DNA from: a virus
Strand: one strand, 5' to 3'
Virus record (IMG/VR): IMGVR_UViG_3300032073_001927
Location: 1 to 21,489 of that record
Length of the DNA: 21,489 nt
The position numbers were made by a program, and so were the translations under genes. A model generated the notes under the pieces. It was given only the letters and a program-made list of their open reading frames with translations, was not told the origin of the DNA and made no database searches. Numbering within the stretch: position 1 is the stretch's first letter; each line of letters starts with the position of its first letter. This document shows positions 1 through 7,337 of the stretch, one piece after another.

Positions 1-350
1 CTCATAAAGGGCGTCGAACCAAGAGGCGTAAGATCCGACAGAAACTTGTCGATCTAAAGGGTGGTGCTTGTGAAAGCTGCGGACAAAAGCATGACGCTTG
101 TGTTTTCGATTTTCACCACAGAGACCCGGCGACCAAACGGTTTGTATTATCGGTAAGCGGTATGACAGACCACTCTTGGAAAGATGTTCTTGAAGAGGCT
201 ATGGGCTGCACAATGTTGTGTGCCAACTGTCACCGAATGTTACACGAAAAGGAACGACAGAATGACGACGCTTATAGCGGACATAGAAACCGATGGGTTT
301 CTTCACCAAATGACACTCTGCCATTGTTTGGCAATAAAGGATACAACTGA
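1..350 (+). CDS. HNH endonuclease, 5' part missing
   Basis: The reading frame is open from base 3 to the TGA at 348-350; the start lies before the window. It shows an HNH/zinc-ribbon fold of the kind common in phage free-standing endonucleases. A CxxC pair (Cys codons 69-71 and 78-80) is followed by FHHRDP (His codons 114-116 and 117-119), a spacer with a Trp, then LCANCHRMLH (Cys codons 219-221 and 228-230, Asn 225-227, His 231-233). The four cysteines should bind zinc, and His, Asn and His form the metal-binding nuclease site. Family members nick or cut double-stranded DNA and often act as homing enzymes that copy themselves into related phages. The last 89 bases overlap the start of the DNA polymerase gene in another frame. 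The 27 or so residues after the HNH motif match nothing I recognise and may be read-through into polymerase sequence. The fold is clear; the target site is unknown. Confidence 0.85.
   Translation, partial: HKGRRTKRRKIRQKLVDLKGGACESCGQKHDACVFDFHHRDPATKRFVLSVSGMTDHSWKDVLEEAMGCTMLCANCHRMLHEKERQNDDAYSGHRNRWVSSPNDTLPLFGNKGYN
249..253 (+). promoter_or_regulatory. Shine-Dalgarno site that fixes the DNA polymerase start
   Basis: AAGGA ends 8 bases before the ATG at 262. The same frame is open back to an ATG at 184, but the 26 extra residues from there are unlike any polymerase start and read through the HNH core in another frame. The protein from 262 begins directly with the exonuclease motif LIADIETDG, as T7 gp5 does. 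The site lies inside the HNH gene. Confidence 0.7.
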
Positions 351-1980
351 AGATGATGTCACAATTTACGCAGACCACGCGGGTTATCGCCCAATCTCTG
401 AGGGACTCAGCCGACTGTCTAGAGCAGATTGCGTTGTCTTCCATAACGGAATCGGATTCGACATCCCGGCCATTGTTCGACTTTATGGAACCGGAATACT
501 CGATTACTCAAAAGTCTTTGACACGTTGGTTGGAAGCCGTCTCAAAGACTCAACAAGAAGGGGCCACTCTATTAAAGACTATGGCCGAGAACTTGGAGAA
601 GAGAAGCTAGACTACAACGACTTCACCAAGTTCACTGATGAGATGGCTGAGTATTGCAAGGTCGATGTTAAGATAACGCAGTACGTTTACGACAAGACCA
701 AAAGCGTAAGGGACTCTGACGCCTACAAACTTGAAGCAGACTTTGTTCGTGTCCTTCAGCTTCAAGAGGAACATGGGTTTCGTTTGGATCTCGACAAAGC
801 TAACGACCTTTGCTCTGAGCTGCGCCAAGAGATCTCCAACCTTGAGGAAGAACTACAAGACCTCTGGCCCTCGAAGACCATAGAGCGTTGGTCCGAGAAG
901 ACCGGCAAGCGTCTCAAGGATAAGATCGAGGTGTTCAATCCAGGCTCACGCAAGATGATTGCAGAACGTCTGGCTGAGACACACGACTGGAAACCAAAGA
1001 GCTTCACGCCTTCTGGTGGCCCTAAGATTGACGAGGTGGTCTTGTCAAACCTGCCGTACCCAGAGGCCAAACAGCTCGCTAGGTACTTCAGGGTCCAAAA
1101 GCAGCTGGGTCAGCTCAGTGACGGTGACAACGGATGGCTTAAGCTTGTGCGTGGTGATCGCGTCCACGGCGGTGTGTCCTCTATGGGTACAGCTACGCAC
1201 AGGTGTAGTCACTTCAAGCCCAACATGGCCCAGGTCGATAAGAAAGATCTGCGTATGCGTGAGGTCTGGGTGGCTGACGAGGGTCAGGTTCTTGTGGGCT
1301 GTGATGCTGATGCCTTGGAGTTGGTGTGCCTAGCGCACTACCTGGGCAAGTACGACAACGGCGTCTATCGTGATGCCTTGTTGTATGGCTCTAAAGAAGA
1401 AGGCACTGACGTTCACTCTAGAACCCAGAAGCTTGTGGAACTTCCGACACGAGACGAAGCCAAGCGGATGCAGTACGCCTATCTGTATGGTGCTTCAGAT
1501 CGCAAGCTCGCTTCGATATCTAAGGAAGCGGGTGGTCCTCTTAAGGATGGCAAAGAGATCCGCAAGCGGATGGACGAAGGCATCGACGGACTTGGTGAGT
1601 TGTCTGAAGGTATCCAGAAGAGAGCTAAGGCCGGTTGGTTTAAAGCTATTGATGGGCGCAAGATAACAATCAGGTCTCCACACAGCGCGCTAAATTTCTT
1701 GCTTCAGTCTTGTGGTGCTATTGTTATGAAAAAGGCGGCGCAGGTTTTTCATTATGACTTTGCGGTAAAGAAACAATTGGTTGTCGATGGACAGCTAAAA
1801 GGATTTGCCTATGTGGCGAACGTCCACGACGAAGTTCAGTTTAGCGCTGACCCTGATGTTGCTGACGTTGTTGGAAAAACTTTCGCTGACAGCATAACAG
1901 AAGCTGCTGTACGTCTAGGCATGAGGTGTCCCCTGAGTGGTACTTATGAGATAGGCGATAACTGGAAGGAAACACACTGA
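262..1980 (+). CDS. Family A DNA polymerase with 3'-5' exonuclease (T7 gp5-like)
   Basis: This is the replicative polymerase that copies the phage genome and proofreads. From the ATG at 262 it is 572 residues. The exonuclease domain has all three motifs: D7-I-E9, HNGIGFD with D67, and Y131-x3-D135. Polymerase motif A is CDADALEL with D348. Motif B is RDEAKRMQYAYLYGA with R397, K401 and Y405. Motif C is VHDE with D523 and E524. Tyr405 sits at the position of E. coli Pol I Phe762 and T7 gp5 Tyr526, a site linked to fast, low-discrimination synthesis. T7 gp5 is 704 residues. The shortfall lies upstream of motif A: about 39 residues before the third exonuclease motif and about 88 between it and motif A. 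That suggests the thioredoxin-binding loop is absent. The stop overlaps the next start as TGATG, so the downstream exonuclease is probably translationally coupled. Confidence 0.95.
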   Translation: MTTLIADIETDGFLHQMTLCHCLAIKDTTEDDVTIYADHAGYRPISEGLSRLSRADCVVFHNGIGFDIPAIVRLYGTGILDYSKVFDTLVGSRLKDSTRRGHSIKDYGRELGEEKLDYNDFTKFTDEMAEYCKVDVKITQYVYDKTKSVRDSDAYKLEADFVRVLQLQEEHGFRLDLDKANDLCSELRQEISNLEEELQDLWPSKTIERWSEKTGKRLKDKIEVFNPGSRKMIAERLAETHDWKPKSFTPSGGPKIDEVVLSNLPYPEAKQLARYFRVQKQLGQLSDGDNGWLKLVRGDRVHGGVSSMGTATHRCSHFKPNMAQVDKKDLRMREVWVADEGQVLVGCDADALELVCLAHYLGKYDNGVYRDALLYGSKEEGTDVHSRTQKLVELPTRDEAKRMQYAYLYGASDRKLASISKEAGGPLKDGKEIRKRMDEGIDGLGELSEGIQKRAKAGWFKAIDGRKITIRSPHSALNFLLQSCGAIVMKKAAQVFHYDFAVKKQLVVDGQLKGFAYVANVHDEVQFSADPDVADVVGKTFADSITEAAVRLGMRCPLSGTYEIGDNWKETH

Positions 1981-2903
1981 TGACAGTAGCTTTGCTTGAT
2001 GGAGACATCATTGCTTACAGATGCGCTGTAATTAACGAAGTAGACTTCGACGGCGAGAAGATCTGTGCTGATGCTAATGTCGAAAGATCCATAGACATTA
2101 TGGTCCAGAGTTGGCAAACGATGGCCAAAGCTGGCAGCAGTATCGTGTGTCTGTCTGACGCGAGCCACAAGTATTTCAGGCACATCATCTACCCTGATTA
2201 CAAAGGCAACCGCAGAGGTTCTGCTAGGCCTGTGGGTCTTGGACACGCCATCAAATATCTTGAAGACAACTACAAGATTGCTAGGCGTCCGGGCCTTGAG
2301 GCTGACGACGTAATGGGCATCTTCTCAGGATCTGAACACATATCAGATCCAGTGATTGTCTCCATTGATAAAGACATGATGACTGTTCCAGGTCGTGTGC
2401 TCAACCCCAACAAGATGAACAGGGCTCAGAAAGTTTCAGAGCGGTCAGCAGATCGCATGATGTTCTATCAGGCTTTGGTTGGCGACTCGACTGATGGATA
2501 CCCTGGTGCCAAAGGCATAGGCCCAAAGAAAGCAGAGAAAATTTTAGAGGAACATGCGAACCCTTTGAGACTTTGGGACGCTATGGTCAAACTCTTTGAT
2601 GACGAGGTCCAAGCCACGTTGATGGTGCAGCTGGCTCGTATCTTACGCCACACTGATTACAACGAAGAGACAGGAGAAGTGCGTTTATGGAGCGCGTCGA
2701 ACCCAAACTTGTGGATCACATCAACCCCCGACATTACAAGCGAGGATCAATCGAAACCATTGATTACATCCGAGCCGTCTGTCGAGATCTCCCCGGAGAC
2801 GAAGCCGTCTACGTTGGAAACATCATCAAGTACGTCTCAAGATACCAAGCTAAAAACCCGCAAGACCCGTCGCAAGACCTCAAGAAAGCGGAGTGGTACT
2901 TGA
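1980..2903 (+). CDS. 5'-3' exonuclease (T7 gp6/FEN-like) with overprinted C-terminal tail
   Basis: The product (307 residues) is a flap/5' exonuclease of the T7 gp6 type, which removes RNA primers and helps degrade host DNA to nucleotides. Metal-site motifs are visible in order: LLDGD (D7, D9), PDYKGNRR near 72-79, EADD (E107, D109, D110), SIDKD (D130, D132) and GDSTDGYPG (D169, D172). A helix-hairpin-helix-like GIGPKKAEKIL follows at 179-189. The region ARILRHTDYNEETGEVRLW, ending at W237, matches the end of T7 gp6, which stops a few residues later. Here the frame continues 70 residues (238-307), first rich in Ser, Thr and Pro and then strongly Lys/Arg-rich. Almost all of this tail is read from the out-of-frame start of the DUF3310 gene. 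The start shares one base with the polymerase stop. The enzyme call is firm; the role of the tail is unknown. Confidence 0.92.
   Translation: MTVALLDGDIIAYRCAVINEVDFDGEKICADANVERSIDIMVQSWQTMAKAGSSIVCLSDASHKYFRHIIYPDYKGNRRGSARPVGLGHAIKYLEDNYKIARRPGLEADDVMGIFSGSEHISDPVIVSIDKDMMTVPGRVLNPNKMNRAQKVSERSADRMMFYQALVGDSTDGYPGAKGIGPKKAEKILEEHANPLRLWDAMVKLFDDEVQATLMVQLARILRHTDYNEETGEVRLWSASNPNLWITSTPDITSEDQSKPLITSEPSVEISPETKPSTLETSSSTSQDTKLKTRKTRRKTSRKRSGT
2672..2676 (+). promoter_or_regulatory. Shine-Dalgarno site of the DUF3310 gene, inside the exonuclease gene
   Basis: AGGAG lies 10 bases before the ATG at 2687, within codons for the last conserved part of the exonuclease (the ETGEVRLW region). It supports independent translation of the 87-residue downstream protein rather than a frameshift product. 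Confidence 0.7.
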
Positions 2904-2950
2904 ATGAACTACTAAAAGTATTGTCTGAAAAAAAGGAACCGTCTGCATGA
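2687..2950 (+). CDS. DUF3310-like small phage protein
   Basis: This is an 87-residue protein that I match by pattern to the DUF3310 (SaV-like) family, common near replication and nucleotide genes in phages. Typical features are present: DHINPRHYKRGSIETIDYI at the start (HY, then G-x-IE-x-IDYI), then GNIIKYVSRYQAKN, then DLKKAEWYLNELL near the end. The family's biochemical role is not established to my knowledge, so none is assigned. The first 217 bases are shared, in another frame, with the C-terminal tail of the exonuclease. The last four bases (ATGA, 2947-2950) overlap the start of the ribonucleotide reductase, pointing to coupled translation. Of the two overlapping frames this one has the family-conserved sequence, so it is the likely ancestral gene. 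Confidence 0.85.
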   Translation: MERVEPKLVDHINPRHYKRGSIETIDYIRAVCRDLPGDEAVYVGNIIKYVSRYQAKNPQDPSQDLKKAEWYLNELLKVLSEKKEPSA

Positions 2951-4899
2951 ACAACTACATACCTAACGACTATCAGAATTTCATAGCTCTTAGTCGTTAC
3001 GCACGATGGAAAGATGACGAACAACGACGTGAGAATTGGGGAGAAACTGTAGATCGTTACTTCAACTATGTAGTTGATTACGTTGAGAAAAAACAAGACA
3101 TAAAGAAATTAGACGTAGACGTAGATACCATTAAACAATCTGTTCTTGGTCTTGGTGTCATGCCGTCTATGCGAGCTATGATGACTTCTGGTCCTGCGTT
3201 AGATCGCTGCCACGTTGGCGCGTACAACTGTAGTTATGTACCAGTAGACAGCCCACGTTCTTTCGACGAGGCCATGTACATTCTAATGTGTGGCACAGGA
3301 GTTGGCTTTAGTGTCGAACGTGAGAGCGTTATGAAGCTGCCTGTTGTTAGTTATAAGAGTGACGCTTCTGGCTCCGTCAATGGACAGACCATCGTTGTCG
3401 AAGACAGCAAGATTGGTTGGTGCAAAGCTCTCAAAGAACTAATAGCTCTTCTATATCGTGGCCATATCCCTACTTGGGACACATCAAAGGTTCGCCCAGC
3501 AGGCGCACGACTAAAGACCTTTGGTGGACGGGCGTCTGGTCCTGAGCCACTCGAAGATCTGTTTAACTTCTGTGTTGAGAAGTTCGATAAGGCCCAAGGC
3601 CGTCGTCTACATTCTGTAGAAGCTCACGACATCATGTGCAAGATTGGTGAGATCGTTGTGGTCGGTGGTGTCCGACGCAGCGCGTTGATCTCCCTGTCGA
3701 ACCTTAGCGACCCGTCGATGCAAAAGGCAAAGTCTGGTGACTGGTGGACACGAGAGCCCCAGCGTGGCCTAGCGAACAACAGCGTATCGTACAAAGAGAA
3801 GCCTGATATGTCTGTGTTCTTTCAAGAGTGGCATTCGCTTTACGAAAGTAAATCTGGCGAGCGTGGCATCTTCAATCGAGAAGCCGCGCGTAAACAAGCC
3901 GCTAAGAACGGCAGACGAAATACAGACAAAGACATTGCTTGGGGAACCAACCCATGCAGTGAGATTATCTTAAGGCCCTATCAGTTCTGCAACCTGTCTG
4001 AAGTTGTTGTTCGAGCAACCGACAGCCTTGAGGATCTAAAGGAAAAGGTACGCCAAGCGACAATCTTAGGAACCTTACAGTCTTGCTTGACGGACTTTAA
4101 ATACCTTCGCCACATTTGGAAAAAAAACACTGAGGAAGAACGACTGCTTGGCGTTAGCCTTACAGGCATCATGGATCATCAAGTTCTTAATGGCTTTGAG
4201 GGTCTAGAGAAAACCGAAACGTGGCTGAAAGAACTAAAAGAAATAGCTGTTGCTGTGAACGCCGAGCTGGCGTATGAGCTTGGTATCCCACAATCTGCTG
4301 CTATCACATGTGTTAAGCCAAGCGGTACGGTGTCTCAGCTTGTTGACAGCGCCAGCGGCATCCACGCTCGACACAATCCACACTATGTCCGCACAGTTCG
4401 TGGTGACATTAAAGATCCAATGACCCAGTTCATGATCGACTCTGGCATCCCATCAGAGCCCTGCTTTATGAAACCTGAAAGCACTGTGGTTTTTTCGTTC
4501 CCAATGGTGGCACCAGAGAACGCGGTGTGTCGTAACGATCTAACGGCTATTGAACAGTTGGAACTGTGGAGCGTATACCAAGACCATTGGTGCGAACACA
4601 AACCAAGTGTTACTGTGAGTGTCAAAGAAAACGAATGGCTAAAAGTAGGAGACTGGGTCTATGAGAACTTCGACAAGATTTCAGGAATATCTTTCTTGCC
4701 TCATTCTGACCATTCTTATCAACAAGCTCCGTATCAAGATTGCACTAAAGCTGAGTATGCTGCGCTTAAGGAAGCGATGCCACCTGCTCTTGACTGGACT
4801 AAACTCCAAGATTACGAGCGTGAAGACAACACGTCAGGTTCGCAAGAACTCGCGTGCACAGCTGGAGTATGTGAAGTTGTGGACATCGCAAGTCGTTAA
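2947..4899 (+). CDS. nrdJ: Class II (adenosylcobalamin-dependent) ribonucleotide reductase, monomeric type
   Basis: This enzyme reduces ribonucleotides to deoxyribonucleotides using a radical made from coenzyme B12. The 650 residues resemble the monomeric triphosphate reductase of Lactobacillus leichmannii (RTPR). N-terminal YNCSYVPVD carries C95, likely one half of the active-site disulfide. The sequence NPCSEI carries C337, the thiyl radical position, and E339. FCNLSEV carries C348, the second disulfide half. VKPSGTVSQL is a conserved loop of the family. The C-terminus has C637-x4-C642, matching the swinging redox pair of RTPR. The protein is shorter than RTPR (about 739 residues), with the losses outside these motifs. 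No NrdB, NrdD or NrdG partner lies nearby, as expected for class II. The phage would depend on cobalamin in the host. This gene is a hallmark of SIO1/cobavirus-like marine podoviruses. Confidence 0.95.
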   Translation: MNNYIPNDYQNFIALSRYARWKDDEQRRENWGETVDRYFNYVVDYVEKKQDIKKLDVDVDTIKQSVLGLGVMPSMRAMMTSGPALDRCHVGAYNCSYVPVDSPRSFDEAMYILMCGTGVGFSVERESVMKLPVVSYKSDASGSVNGQTIVVEDSKIGWCKALKELIALLYRGHIPTWDTSKVRPAGARLKTFGGRASGPEPLEDLFNFCVEKFDKAQGRRLHSVEAHDIMCKIGEIVVVGGVRRSALISLSNLSDPSMQKAKSGDWWTREPQRGLANNSVSYKEKPDMSVFFQEWHSLYESKSGERGIFNREAARKQAAKNGRRNTDKDIAWGTNPCSEIILRPYQFCNLSEVVVRATDSLEDLKEKVRQATILGTLQSCLTDFKYLRHIWKKNTEEERLLGVSLTGIMDHQVLNGFEGLEKTETWLKELKEIAVAVNAELAYELGIPQSAAITCVKPSGTVSQLVDSASGIHARHNPHYVRTVRGDIKDPMTQFMIDSGIPSEPCFMKPESTVVFSFPMVAPENAVCRNDLTAIEQLELWSVYQDHWCEHKPSVTVSVKENEWLKVGDWVYENFDKISGISFLPHSDHSYQQAPYQDCTKAEYAALKEAMPPALDWTKLQDYEREDNTSGSQELACTAGVCEVVDIASR

Positions 4900-4928
4900 A
4901 AAATACAGATAGAAAAGGGCTTCTGCCT

Positions 4929-5117
4929 ATGAATGACGACGTTCTTGTACCTATGCGTTCATATGAACTTGTCGATATGCTAGACAAAACATATCCGCAT
5001 AGGTGCAAACGTCTAGGAGAATTAGAGGAAGAGCATCAACGATATGCTGGTGTTCGTGATCTTCTAGACGATCTATTAGGACTGATAGAAGAGCAGGAAA
5101 AGACAGATGACAATTAA
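4929..5117 (+). CDS. Small conserved acidic phage protein, function unknown
   Basis: The product is 62 residues and acidic, with a core RSYELVDMLDKTYPHRC followed by a Glu/Asp-rich helical region ending in IEEQEKTDDN. The SYELVD-x-LD and P-H-R-C pattern resembles small hypothetical proteins I have seen in other phages beside packaging or portal genes; no function is known to me. There is no signal peptide or membrane segment. It sits 29 bases after the reductase gene. Its last 11 bases overlap the start of the acetyltransferase gene, so the two are probably co-translated. A purine-rich stretch (GAAAAGGG) precedes the ATG. The conserved motif and tight packing make it a real gene. Confidence 0.75.
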   Translation: MNDDVLVPMRSYELVDMLDKTYPHRCKRLGELEEEHQRYAGVRDLLDDLLGLIEEQEKTDDN

Positions 5118-5562
5118 GGTTTCATCTTCTTTAAAGGGAGAGTTTAACCGTATTAAACATTTGCTTCCTGCTATACAAGCAGAAGGTCGTTACAAAGACT
5201 TTAGCATAAACTACGAAAAGCTAGAGAACTTGTACTACAACCAATTTGCTGAGAATCCTATTATTAAAGTGTTCTATGCGCTTGATGAAGATGAGCTTGT
5301 TGGGTTTGGTGCGTTTGTGATCACAGCGCATTATTTCACAGACGAACTGATTGCGTCAGACATAATTGTATACGTTCGACCTGAGCGTCGTGGGTCTTCA
5401 GCAGCTGTGAAGATCTTAAAGAATTACATATTATGGGCTGAACAACAAAACGCATCACAGATAACACTTGGTATATCCACTGGGATACACCCAGAAAAAA
5501 CCCAACGTTTTTACGAGAGACTTGGTTTTAAAACAATCGGAACAATGCATTGTCTAGAATAA
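5107..5562 (+). CDS. GNAT-family N-acetyltransferase
   Basis: The product is 151 residues with the GNAT acetyl-CoA fold. It has a central strand ELVGFGAFVI (63-72), then motif A as the strand DIIVYV (85-90) leading to RPERRGSSAA (91-100). There R95-G96-x-S98-x-A100 fits the acetyl-CoA pyrophosphate loop Q/R-x-x-G-x-G/A, with Ser for the usual Gly. The C-terminal FYERLGFKTIG (135-145) is the typical motif B end. Such enzymes move acetyl groups from acetyl-CoA to amines on proteins or small molecules. The substrate cannot be read from sequence. The position just before the portal gene is shared with several podoviruses, so a target in head assembly or a host protein is possible but unproven. 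AGGA lies 8 bases before the ATG. Confidence 0.88.
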   Translation: MTIKVSSSLKGEFNRIKHLLPAIQAEGRYKDFSINYEKLENLYYNQFAENPIIKVFYALDEDELVGFGAFVITAHYFTDELIASDIIVYVRPERRGSSAAVKILKNYILWAEQQNASQITLGISTGIHPEKTQRFYERLGFKTIGTMHCLE

Positions 5563-5577
5563 CAAAGGATAACTATT

Positions 5578-5793
5578 ATGGGATTTTTGGCACCTAAGCC
5601 ACCTAAACCAGCTCCCCCTGCGCCTACGCCTACGCCCCCGCCTACACAACAAGTAGCAGGACTTCCCGAAACACGAGCTGTAGCTAGGGCAAAATCTAAA
5701 GAACCAAAAGGCTTTCAGCAATACCGCATCCCATTGATTGGTGGTATTGACCCGACATCAAGTTCAGGATTAAACACTAGGAGCGGTATGTAA
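5578..5793 (+). CDS. Small proline-rich protein before the portal gene
   Basis: The product is 71 residues. Residues 5-26 are almost only Pro, Lys, Ala and Thr, with repeats of PKP and PTP. The middle is basic (RAVARAKSKEPKG), and the C-terminus is QYRIPLIGGIDPTSSSGLN. The ending (R-I-P-L followed by G-I and later G-L-N) recalls small hypothetical proteins found next to the portal gene in other marine podoviruses; I know of no assigned function. AAAGGA lies close before the ATG, and a gap of only three bases separates its stop from the portal start. It may be a minor head component, but nothing in the sequence proves this. Confidence 0.7.
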   Translation: MGFLAPKPPKPAPPAPTPTPPPTQQVAGLPETRAVARAKSKEPKGFQQYRIPLIGGIDPTSSSGLNTRSGM

Positions 5794-5796
5794 ATC

Positions 5797-7335
5797 ATGA
5801 AGTACGAGACCTGTCACGCACGATACGAGGCGATGAAGCGGAAGCGTGATCCGTTTCTACGACGGGCTCGTGAATGTGCCGAGCTGACAATCCCACCGCT
5901 TTTGCCACCTGAAGGACACACTGAGTTCACACTGCTTCCTGAACCATATCAGGGACTAGGGGCGCGAACGGTTGTCTCTTTGGCCTCACGGCTTATGGTC
6001 GCGATGTACCCGCCTGGTAAACCTTCGTTTCGGTTGAACATCCCGTCAGAAGCTAAGATCAAATCTGGCGAGTTGGACATAGATCCTGCCATTGAGCATG
6101 GCTTGGTTATGTCTGAAGCTTTAATCCAAAGCGAGATCGAACGTCGCGACTGGCGGTCAGCTACAAACCTTGCTCTTCAGTACCTAATCGTCACCGGCAA
6201 TGCTCTTGAGTTCATGATGCCAGACAATACGATCCGGTTGTTCCGGTTGGATCAGTATTGCATTAGCAGGGACATGATGGGCGTTGTTCGTGAGATTATC
6301 ACTGAAGAACACATGTCTCCTGAAAGTTTGCCAGACGAGATCAAAGACCTTGTAACGGCTGAAGATTATAGTGGTGATCGTATACCTGTTCTAACTCACA
6401 CTCAGCTACAGGACGATGGAATTTACTACGTTTACCAAGAGGTCAACAAAGAACGTGTGCCTAACAGTGAAGGCGAGTACGAGGTTCTACCTTACAACGC
6501 TCTTCGTTGGACTTCAGTAATCGGTGAGGACTATGGTCGCGGTAAGATCGAAGAGCATCTGCCGGACTTCCGAGCTATTGACGCATTGTCTAAAGCTCTG
6601 CTCGACGGTAGCGCAATGGCCTCTCGTAACGTCACCATGGTTCGTCCGAATGCTGCCGGTGGTCTGAACCTGCGGCGTCGTATTGCTACGGCAAACAACG
6701 GTGAGATCATCGTCGGCAATCCTGAAGACGTTGTGATGCTTCAGTTCCAGAACACCAATGGTCTTCAGATTAGTGCTCAGGAACTAGACCGTCTGACACG
6801 AGAAATCGGTGGGGCCTTTATGCTTGGTTCTGCGGCCACTCGTGACAGCGAACGGACTACGGCCTACGAGATCCAAAGGAACCAACAGGAACTAGAGGCC
6901 ACCTTGGGCGGTGTGTACAGCCAGCTTAACCGGGCGATGCAGCAGCGTCGTTTGGAACGGTTGATCGTGCAGATGCAGCAGAACGAACAGTTGCCTGTGT
7001 GGCCTAAAGGTCTAATTGAACCTACGATCCTTACGGGCCTTGAGGCCCTTGGTCGTGAGAGCGATGTGACCCGTGTACAGACGGCGCTTCAGTTCCTACA
7101 AGGACTACCCCCTGAAGTTCTGGCATATGTCAAATGGGACGAGTTGCTTTACAAAGTGTTCTATGGTCTGAGCCTTCCTGACTCTGTGAAGACACAACAG
7201 GAAGTACAAGAAGAACAACAACAGCAACAAATGATGCAGGCTCAAAACCAAGCTATGGCAACTGGTGGTCAAGAGCTTGCAACACAAGCGGCCCAAGCTA
7301 TGATGAGTGAAGCTCAACCACAACAAGGTGTCTAA
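5797..7335 (+). CDS. Head-to-tail connector (portal) protein, T7 gp8-like
   Basis: The product is 512 residues, close to T7 gp8 (536). It would form the twelve-fold ring at one capsid vertex through which DNA is packaged and ejected, and which nucleates the head with the scaffold. The N-terminal region with RYEAMKRKRDPFLRRARECAELTIP, then GARTVVSLASRLMVAMYPP, is the usual start of T7-type connectors. Further on, YNALRWTSVIGEDYGRGK and the stretch from the DRLTREIGGAFML region to SERTTAYEIQ (about 330-355) match the conserved core. The last 45 residues are rich in Gln and Ala (EEQQQQQMMQAQNQAMA), a common flexible end. AGGAG lies 13 bases before the ATG. Scaffold and capsid genes follow directly, as in T7. 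Confidence 0.93.
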   Translation: MKYETCHARYEAMKRKRDPFLRRARECAELTIPPLLPPEGHTEFTLLPEPYQGLGARTVVSLASRLMVAMYPPGKPSFRLNIPSEAKIKSGELDIDPAIEHGLVMSEALIQSEIERRDWRSATNLALQYLIVTGNALEFMMPDNTIRLFRLDQYCISRDMMGVVREIITEEHMSPESLPDEIKDLVTAEDYSGDRIPVLTHTQLQDDGIYYVYQEVNKERVPNSEGEYEVLPYNALRWTSVIGEDYGRGKIEEHLPDFRAIDALSKALLDGSAMASRNVTMVRPNAAGGLNLRRRIATANNGEIIVGNPEDVVMLQFQNTNGLQISAQELDRLTREIGGAFMLGSAATRDSERTTAYEIQRNQQELEATLGGVYSQLNRAMQQRRLERLIVQMQQNEQLPVWPKGLIEPTILTGLEALGRESDVTRVQTALQFLQGLPPEVLAYVKWDELLYKVFYGLSLPDSVKTQQEVQEEQQQQQMMQAQNQAMATGGQELATQAAQAMMSEAQPQQGV

Positions 7336-7337
7336 AC

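Noticed and set aside
184-261. Upstream start for the polymerase
   Set aside because: The 26 extra residues are out-of-frame HNH sequence. The ATG at 262 has a Shine-Dalgarno site and begins at the exonuclease motif.
353-610. 85-residue plus-strand frame inside the polymerase gene
   Set aside because: It overlaps the exonuclease domain of the polymerase in another frame, resembles no family, and has no separate ribosome site. It is a shadow frame.
959-1666. Two further plus-strand frames (124 and 98 residues) inside the polymerase gene
   Set aside because: Both cover conserved polymerase motifs in another frame and have Arg/Ser/Trp-rich composition typical of shadow frames.
2640-2690. Programmed -1 frameshift fusing exonuclease to DUF3310
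   Set aside because: The frame relation would allow it, but no slippery heptamer or downstream structure is evident, and DUF3310 has its own ribosome site and ATG.
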